A DNA stretch of 10,850 bases from Deltaproteobacteria bacterium. Its GTDB lineage: Bacteria > Desulfobacterota > Desulfarculia > Adiutricales > Adiutricaceae. A model generated the notes under the pieces. It was not told the DNA's origin. It worked only from the letters and a program-made list of their open reading frames with translations, and did not search any database. Positions 6,315 to 10,850 of this stretch are shown piece by piece. Each line of letters opens with the position of its first letter. Positions within the stretch are counted from its first letter, which is position 1. Both the position numbers and the translations under genes were made by a program. The stretch spans positions 1-10,850 of the forward strand of contig JAITJP010000203.1 of the NCBI GenBank assembly GCA_031278835.1, written 5' to 3'.

Positions 6315-7355
6315 CTATTGGACCTCGGCCAAGTATCTTTCCGTGAAGGCTTTTTGCGCTTCGGCCATCTTGGCGTAATCGACCGTGCCCACTTTTTTGT
6401 ACTCACTATCTGGGAGAAAAAACTTGGCTATCTCCGGGGTCATGGCCTCGATATGGACTGGTCTCAAATAATTTTCGGCCCAAAGTTTTTGGCCCTTGTC
6501 GCTTAGAACAAAATCTATGACCGCTTGGCCGTTTTTCTCATGGGGAGCCTTTTTAACCAAGGTCATGACGTAAGGAACCATGATGGAACCCTCGGCCGGG
6601 ATGACAAACTCAACCTTGGCCTTATCGGTAAACTTGGCTCGGTAAGCGTTAAAATCGTAATCCAAGAGAATGGGAATCTCGCCGGAAAGCACTCTGGCGT
6701 AGGAGGTTTGCATGGGAATGATGGGATCGTTTTTCTTAAGTTCTTTGAAAAAATTAATGGCCGGGTCAAAGTTATCAAGGTTTCCGCCCAAAGCCTCGTT
6801 TATGGCCACCGCTCCCACGTAACCCACAAAAGCCGAACCTGGATCCAAAAAGCCCACCAAACCCTTGTACTGGGGATCCAAAAGATCTTGCCATGATTTG
6901 GGTATGGCTTTGCCTTCCAAGGCCTCAACGTTAATCATCAAACCAAGCGATCCAGAGTGGATGGTTACCCAATACCCGTCGGGGTCCTTAAGATTGTCTG
7001 GGACCGATTCCCAGCCCTGGCCCTTGTAAGGGGTGATGACCCCTTCGCGGATGGCGTTTATGGCAAACGAAATACCCAAGTAACTTACGTCGGCCACGGG
7101 ATTGTTTTTCTCGGCGATCAGCTGAGAGACCGACTGGCCCGAGTTCTTGTTATCCATGGGCACGGTTATACCGGTCTCGGTTTTAATCAGTTCCAATTGC
7201 GAGCCCCACCCGGCCCACTCGGGCGGGCAGTTATAACAAACGGCCGTTTGATTTTGAGCCAGGGCCGGAGCCCCCAAAAACATTAAGCCAAAGACAAAGG
7301 CCTCAAGGCCTAAAAACAGAAAGGCCAAGAGAAAGGACGAAACTTTCTTTCCCAT
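6315..7355 (-). CDS. Periplasmic solute-binding protein of the ABC importer (family 1, AfuA/PotD-like)
   Basis: 346 residues from ATG 7353-7355, supported by AAGGAG eight nt upstream; an upstream in-frame GTG at 7394 lacks such a site. A Sec signal peptide is clear: KK at 3-4, a long hydrophobic core, and APALA before a likely cleavage at A33/Q34. The mature part has the mixed alpha/beta layout of type-2 periplasmic binding proteins, with family-like segments DNKNSGQSVSQLIAEK (68-83), KDPDGYWVTIHSGSLGLMIN (123-142), DPGSAFVGYVGAVAINEALG (171-190) and ILLDYDFNAYRAKF (229-242). C40 and C43 form a CxxC just after the cleavage site. It captures the substrate and delivers it to the permease pair. 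From memory, related proteins are found next to phosphodiesterase genes. The substrate is not determinable here; an organophosphorus compound is the best guess. Confidence 0.92.
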   Translation of the reverse strand: MGKKVSSFLLAFLFLGLEAFVFGLMFLGAPALAQNQTAVCYNCPPEWAGWGSQLELIKTETGITVPMDNKNSGQSVSQLIAEKNNPVADVSYLGISFAINAIREGVITPYKGQGWESVPDNLKDPDGYWVTIHSGSLGLMINVEALEGKAIPKSWQDLLDPQYKGLVGFLDPGSAFVGYVGAVAINEALGGNLDNFDPAINFFKELKKNDPIIPMQTSYARVLSGEIPILLDYDFNAYRAKFTDKAKVEFVIPAEGSIMVPYVMTLVKKAPHEKNGQAVIDFVLSDKGQKLWAENYLRPVHIEAMTPEIAKFFLPDSEYKKVGTVDYAKMAEAQKAFTERYLAEVQ

Positions 7356-7380
7356 CCGGAAAACTCCTTGATGTAATTGA

Positions 7381-7446
7381 TAAAAAACGCTCACGATAAA
7401 AATTTAACACCCCAGCCAATGAAAGTCTCGACAACTTTCATAGAAA
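7381..7446 (+). repeat. Left copy of a 66-bp inverted repeat (IR-L)
   Basis: This segment matches the minus strand of 9581-9646 at 57 of 66 positions without gaps (counted by eye). The core is GAAAGTCTCGACAACTTTC (7421-7439), itself an interrupted palindrome; with flanking bases the arms are TGAAAGT (7420-7426) and ACTTTCA (7434-7440). The copy begins 26 bp upstream of the binding-protein ATG, so it occupies the promoter region of the importer operon. I could not identify a clean -35/-10 pair here; TTGTCG within the core on the minus strand is a weak -35 candidate. Confidence 0.75.
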
Positions 7447-7925
7447 AAATACTGGATAATACTCGACTGGAGGCCAAGGCTTGCCAAAAAAAGACCCTTT
7501 TTGACCAGAAGGTTTTGGAGCTGGAAAGGCTCAAAGACCCAAAATCTTGAGAAAAGCTGGGCCCATGGGGGAATTAACAGTCATGGCCTAAGTTGGGTCT
7601 AAATGAAGTTTACGGGCGGGCCGCGAAAAAAAAGTTATCAACAACTAAAAAATTTGTAAAACCTCCCTTTAGGCCGACAGGCCGGCCTTATTTGAGTAAC
7701 GGAATTTAGGGAAGGGTTTTTGAAAAAAAAGGGCTGTGGCGGGGGCGCCAAAAGGCCAAGGCGCCCAGGGGAATGATTGGCTTTGGGGAAGCTTTATGGG
7801 AGGCGGCTGGCTTGGAAATTAGGCCTTTAGTTGAGCCATGGCCCCAAACAAAATTAATAACCTTGCGCTTTGAAATAACTAGGTCTGGCCATATGGCGGT
7901 GTGGCGGGAAATTTATATCTTATGA
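7419..7925 (+). pseudogene. Possible eroded reading frame, unrecognised
   Basis: One plus-strand frame gives protein-like text over 168 codons with only three internal stops (7548-7550, 7575-7577, 7707-7709). The first piece, from ATG 7419, encodes 43 residues (MKVSTTFIEKILDNTRLEAK and onward), loosely resembling the N-terminal helix of indole-glycerol-phosphate synthase. The last piece from ATG 7773 encodes 50 residues (MIGFGEALWEAAGLEIRPLV and onward, ending WREIYIL). It overlaps the end of the convergent methyltransferase by 3 nt, or 6 including its own stop. There is no good ribosome site for 7419; AGGGG is too close to 7773. Either two small genes or one decayed gene is possible. Open runs this long also occur by chance, so confidence is low. 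The 7551-7772 part otherwise holds only small palindromes (AGGCCGGCCT at 7679-7688; GGGCGCC/GGCGCCC at 7743-7766). Confidence 0.3.
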
Positions 7926-9476
7926 ATCAATATTTTTAAGAAAAGGTAGGCTAAGGTTTAATAGTTCTCTGGGCTCAATTTTATTTAATCCGCCGCCGTA
8001 AACCCGGCCAAGCTTTTGAATATTTTCTAGGGGCAAATCATTAAGTGAAGCTAAAATAAAGCTTTTTAATTCAGGTTTACGCTCAAGGCTTTGGGCTAGA
8101 TTTTTATTGGGGTAAAGGGCCAAATATGAATTAGAAACAATGGCTTTTGAATTATTAAGTATAAACCGAAAAGCGCTTTTGTTTTTATTGGTTGGTCTAC
8201 CCATGTAAGAGCAAACAAAAAGGGGAACCTGTCTTTGTTCCTGGAAATACCAGCATTTTCTGGATCGGCATAAGTATCTATTGGCTACTTTTAAGCGGCC
8301 GCTTTCTAAGTATCGAAAAAGAGTCGGATAATTTTTTTTGATTTCATCTTCGTTTAAATGACAATCAAGCAGGAACAATGGTTTAGGCAATATGGTATGA
8401 CCAAACTCATCCGCTTCAATCTCCAGAGTTTTTAAAAACCGAAGACTTGGTAAGATGGGCCGAAAAAATTCCAGGGGTAAGCCTAATTGGTGAATTCTGG
8501 TTTCCTCCAGGATAAAAAAATCATTGGCCCCCGTGGCGATGCCTCGCTTGACTTGGAAATAGTCTTTTAGTTTGGGAGCCGATAAATTTTTTTCATTTTT
8601 TGGGCTCTGGCTATCAGAAAGATGATTCCATTTGTCTTGGTTGAGCAGATCAACTTTATTGATTTTTATAATAACTGATGGAAAATTCAAAGAATTTCCA
8701 AAACTGAATTCAAGGCTTTTAGATTTTAAAGGGCTCTTTCTAAACCAGACAAGGGCCGAAGTAACCAGGGCGTCTTTGAACTGAAGCTTAGCCATGTCAA
8801 ATCTATGAATTCTAAAAAGATCTGTTTTTGTTAATAAAAATTCTTTTAGGGCTTTTCCGTAATTGACTTCCATAAATTCACTGGGAATAAGCCAACCGGC
8901 CAGGGCCCCTTCATCCATCCACTGGATCGATTGCGAAAGAAAATGGCAATATAAAAAGGCCAGACCGGAAAAATTAATTCCTGAAATTAGCTTAGTTCTT
9001 TGTCTAATTAAATTTTTCTGGTCAGGGTCTATTAAATGGTGCCTGACATAAGGCGGATTGCAAATTATAAGGTTATATTTATCGATGGGATCGCTTTGAG
9101 TAAAATCAGCCTTTACAATGGTGATGTTGAAATCATGCCATAAATTAGCGGCGGCCTTGGCCAATACTGGGTCGATTTCCAGGGCCGTGGCCAGGGTAAT
9201 ATTCTCGGGCTTGGTCAGGGCCAGTAAGGCGGAATAAAAAACCCCCGTGCCAAAAGCCGGGTCAAAAAATCTGATCTTATTTTCCAAATCAAAATTTTTA
9301 AGAGCAAAGGAGACGATTTCACGGGCCAGCTCTGGAGGAGTGCTGAATTGACCCAGTTTTCGTCTCTCTTCAATGGTTTTTTGGGCCTCAAACTCTCTTT
9401 GAACAATAAGGCGTTTAGTTTCCAGCCCTTCCAATAAAGTCCGAAAAAGCCTGGAACTTTCAGGCGCGGTTTTCAT
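7920..9476 (-). CDS. Gamma-class N6-adenine DNA methyltransferase (Eco57I/TaqI/BsuBI-PstI-like), solitary
   Basis: 518 residues from ATG 9474-9476, preceded by AAAGGGA about 6 nt upstream; an in-frame TTG at 9533 would add 19 unlikely residues. It should transfer a methyl group from S-adenosylmethionine to adenine N6 in a specific DNA sequence. Seen: LGQFSTPPELA (41-51), typical of this class; motif I FDPAFGTG (71-78); an acidic motif II ALEIDP (98-103); and catalytic motif IV NPPY (140-143). The second half is a target-recognition region with LKDYFQVKRGIATGANDFF (303-321), YLCRSRKCWYFQEQR (401-415) and YGGGLNKIEPREL (493-505), as in the BsuBI/PstI and TaqI group. All motifs are intact. No restriction-endonuclease gene is adjacent, so it is either an orphan or the survivor of a restriction-modification pair. 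Recognition sequence unknown. It sits inside the 66-bp inverted repeats. Confidence 0.9.
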   Translation of the reverse strand: MKTAPESSRLFRTLLEGLETKRLIVQREFEAQKTIEERRKLGQFSTPPELAREIVSFALKNFDLENKIRFFDPAFGTGVFYSALLALTKPENITLATALEIDPVLAKAAANLWHDFNITIVKADFTQSDPIDKYNLIICNPPYVRHHLIDPDQKNLIRQRTKLISGINFSGLAFLYCHFLSQSIQWMDEGALAGWLIPSEFMEVNYGKALKEFLLTKTDLFRIHRFDMAKLQFKDALVTSALVWFRKSPLKSKSLEFSFGNSLNFPSVIIKINKVDLLNQDKWNHLSDSQSPKNEKNLSAPKLKDYFQVKRGIATGANDFFILEETRIHQLGLPLEFFRPILPSLRFLKTLEIEADEFGHTILPKPLFLLDCHLNEDEIKKNYPTLFRYLESGRLKVANRYLCRSRKCWYFQEQRQVPLFVCSYMGRPTNKNKSAFRFILNNSKAIVSNSYLALYPNKNLAQSLERKPELKSFILASLNDLPLENIQKLGRVYGGGLNKIEPRELLNLSLPFLKNIDS

Positions 9477-9580
9477 AATTAATCCCTTTGAAGCTGCCTT
9501 GGTTGGTCTGGCTTTCGAGAAATAGGCTATCAAAAGGCCAATAAAAAAACAATTAAATTTAAGCTTTTACGCCTATGAGT

Positions 9581-9646
9581 TTTTTACGAAAGTCGTCGAG
9601 GCTTTCCTTGGCTGGGCTGTTAAAGTTTTATCATGAGCCTTTTTTA
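9581..9646 (-). repeat. Right copy of the 66-bp inverted repeat (IR-R)
   Basis: The minus strand here matches 7381-7446 at 57 of 66 positions. The core reads GAAAGCCTCGACGACTTTC (plus 9588-9606), differing from the left core at 2 of 19 positions and keeping the GAAAG/CTTTC arms. It lies about 105-170 bp upstream of the methyltransferase ATG, so it could contain its control region. Both copies also read as similar peptide (AHDK.LT.QP.K.STTF). However, the nine differences among the 20 codons compared fall evenly on the three codon positions, which speaks for a DNA element rather than a conserved protein. Confidence 0.75.
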
Positions 9647-9884
9647 GTTGATAATTTTCCAAGGTGATTTTTGGTAACATTTTAACCGAAATATTTTAGT
9701 TTTACTTACCAAGAAATGAGTTTTTAATTTTAGGATAGGCTCTTTCTGGCTTAGATTTTTACCAGCCGGAACCTGGTTAAGACAGACTGGAGAGGGGTTT
9801 GGTGAATTTGTCAAAAATAAAGCTCTTTGCTCCCTTCCAGAGCTCATCAAAAGCCTGGACCGGCCTGTGATTTGTCATTTTCCA
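9647..9884. other. Gene-free stretch upstream of IR-R
   Basis: No convincing gene. The plus-strand frame 9720-9929 is open for 69 codons and reads plausibly as protein (GFGEFVKNKALCSLPELIKS) but has no usable early start codon. A minus-strand frame of similar length (9644-9850) overlaps it. Either could be a relic; I cannot choose between them. Confidence 0.3.
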
Positions 9885-9913
9885 TTGACAGTAAAACGGC
9901 GATATAGTATTTT
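9885..9913 (+). promoter_or_regulatory. Sigma-70-type promoter reading rightward
   Basis: TTGACA (9885-9890), a perfect -35, is followed after exactly 17 nt by TATTTT (9908-9913), which matches the -10 at 4 of 6 positions. Transcription would begin near 9920. A stem-loop (AGTCAG 9933-9938 / CTGACT 9945-9950) lies at the start of the predicted transcript. It leads into the broken reading frame beginning at 9917. Confidence 0.5.
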
Positions 9914-9916
9914 TAA

Positions 9917-10850
9917 AATCAAGATTTAAGTAAGTCAGATCAAACTGACTCCTTGGCGGCCAAAAACCTAGCCCAAAGTCTAAAGGGCTCAGACCTTTTC
10001 GCCGTCAAGATGGCTTCTTTAAATAAGGGCTTCCTTAGGATCCGCCTAAGGTTAACTCTCCTATTTTTAGATTGGGCCTATGGGCTTTGGGCCTAAGCAT
10101 TATTTGCGCAAGCCCTTCACCTAAACCTTTTCGTTTTTATTTTCATTGGTCTACCAAGCCTGGTGGCCAAATTTATTTTTATCCAGGCCATTGGTTCAAT
10201 CAGGGCCTGAATCAAATCTCCCTTCCAAGTCCATCATGGACTAGATCTCCTCCACCATCAGCCTCGATCGCCCGCGGCGTTGGCGCTTTTAAGTCTTATC
10301 GGCCTTTGGGCTGGCCTTCCTAGTATATGTTTACTCATAAACTTGGGAACCCGCCCTAGGTGACGCTATCTCCATCATGGCGGCCAGCCTAGATAACTTG
10401 ACCGCCTAACTGAGTTTTCGCATGGTTTTGACTTTTTGTCGAACCGCTTACGCGTAATGACCCCCTTGGCTTATTTTAAGGACCCTTGACTGGTTCCTTA
10501 AGCCGCCTGGGGGTGAGCGTCAATGCCTGGAGCCTTTTGGTTTCAGGCGACTTCTCGGACAAGCGCTCCGCTTGGGTCTTGAGCCTGACTGCCCAGGTCA
10601 GTCTTAACCTCTGACGCCCAAGACAACAAACCAGATCTGTCCACCACGGCTTTTATCCCCGATCATGACCGCCAGGTCTGACCGGCTGGGCTTTAGGCTA
10701 TTGGACCCAAGGGCCTAGACCTTAGCCAGGAAGCTCGTTTTGGCCTTTATCGAGGTTGGCCAAGACCCATAGCCGATGGGCTCATGGCCTAGCCCTAAGG
10801 GGCCGTGGTTTTGATCTTTTCCTTATGGGAGCGCTAGTTGAGAAACTTCT
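9917..10850 (+). pseudogene. Eroded gene(s), membrane-protein-like; runs off the window
   Basis: No intact gene exists in this stretch, but one plus frame from 9917 to about 10363 is interrupted only by TAA at 10094-10096 and TGA at 10208-10210. It gives a polar start (LAAKNLAQSLKGSDLFAVKM), then hydrophobic segments (RLTLLFLDWAYGLW; FVFIFIGLPSLVAKFIFIQ; ALALLSLIGLWAGLPS), as in a multi-span membrane protein. Other frames then take over: TWEPALGDAISIMAASLDNL (about 10342-10401), GVSVNAWSLLVSGDFSDKRS (about 10510-10569) and TTAFIPDHDRQV (about 10643-10678). The hairpin CCTTAGG/CCTAAGG (10033-10051) and palindrome AGTCCATCATGGACT (10228-10242) also occur. Multiple stops and frame changes behind a good promoter suggest a pseudogene. 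A structured noncoding RNA cannot be excluded. Family not recognised. Confidence 0.38.

Noticed and set aside
6957..7286. Plus-strand frame of 109 residues opposite the binding-protein gene
   Set aside because: Antisense shadow of a well-supported gene with no family features of its own.
7635..7643. TTATCAACA, one mismatch from a DnaA box
   Set aside because: Single isolated site; no second box, AT-rich unwinding repeat or replication gene nearby, so no origin is claimed.
7722..7766. Hairpin GGGCGCC/GGCGCCC with an A8 run, possible minus-strand terminator for the methyltransferase
   Set aside because: About a dozen bases separate the stem from the T-run on the minus strand, too far for an intrinsic terminator.
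9573..9680. Minus-strand 35-codon frame beginning MLPKITLENYQ through IR-R
   Set aside because: Shares a peptide with the left repeat, but differences between copies fall equally on all codon positions and there is no good ribosome site, so it is treated as repeat DNA.
9644..9850. Minus-strand open frame of 68 residues
   Set aside because: Begins at TTG/ATG without a ribosome site, overlaps IR-R at its very end and competes with a plus-strand frame of equal length; no family features.
10072..10323. Plus-strand open frame of 83 residues
   Set aside because: Pro/Ser-rich translation without any recognisable pattern or ribosome site; the overlapping frame starting at 9917 reads more like protein.
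1..10850. tRNA, rRNA, CRISPR array or transposase gene
   Set aside because: Looked for T-loop patterns, regularly spaced repeats and transposase motifs; none seen.

Overview
The window reads as Gram-negative chromosomal DNA. The binding protein carries a Sec signal peptide for the periplasm, and the importer and phosphodiesterase types are common in Proteobacteria and Desulfobacterota. Base composition is moderate, with a striking excess of GGCC and TTGGCC/AAGGCC words. I cannot name the organism; a deltaproteobacterial-type lineage is only a guess. Several stretches look like eroded genes, which would fit a genome losing genes, such as a host-associated bacterium, but this is inference.

Layout: every confident gene is on the minus strand. 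Positions 3-30 hold a rho-independent terminator. Positions 210-1250 encode a ParB-family DNA-binding protein with no ParA beside it. It is preceded by a long leader that contains two identical 19-bp palindromes around a third hairpin, behind a near-consensus sigma-70 promoter. Positions 1456-1736 are AT-rich and noncoding, with a probable divergent promoter/operator. Positions 1737-2097 look like a relic of a plus-strand DNA methyltransferase gene.

Positions 2082-7355 form one operon transcribed right to left: periplasmic solute-binding protein, two permeases, an ATPase, then a GpdQ/Icc-type metallophosphoesterase. The natural reading is a complete AfuABC/PotABCD-like importer that brings in a small, probably phosphorus-containing, solute. 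The cytoplasmic phosphodiesterase at the end of the operon may then cleave it. The exact substrate cannot be read from sequence.

Positions 7381-9646 are bounded by a pair of 66-bp imperfect inverted repeats (57 of 66 positions match). Between them lie a solitary gamma-class N6-adenine DNA methyltransferase (7920-9476, minus) and a probable eroded plus-strand reading frame (7419-7925). The left repeat lies directly upstream of the importer operon and the right repeat upstream of the methyltransferase.

Positions 9647-10850 contain no intact gene. A good plus-strand promoter at 9885-9913 leads into a stretch that reads as membrane-protein-like peptide but is repeatedly broken by stops and frame changes, most likely a pseudogene.
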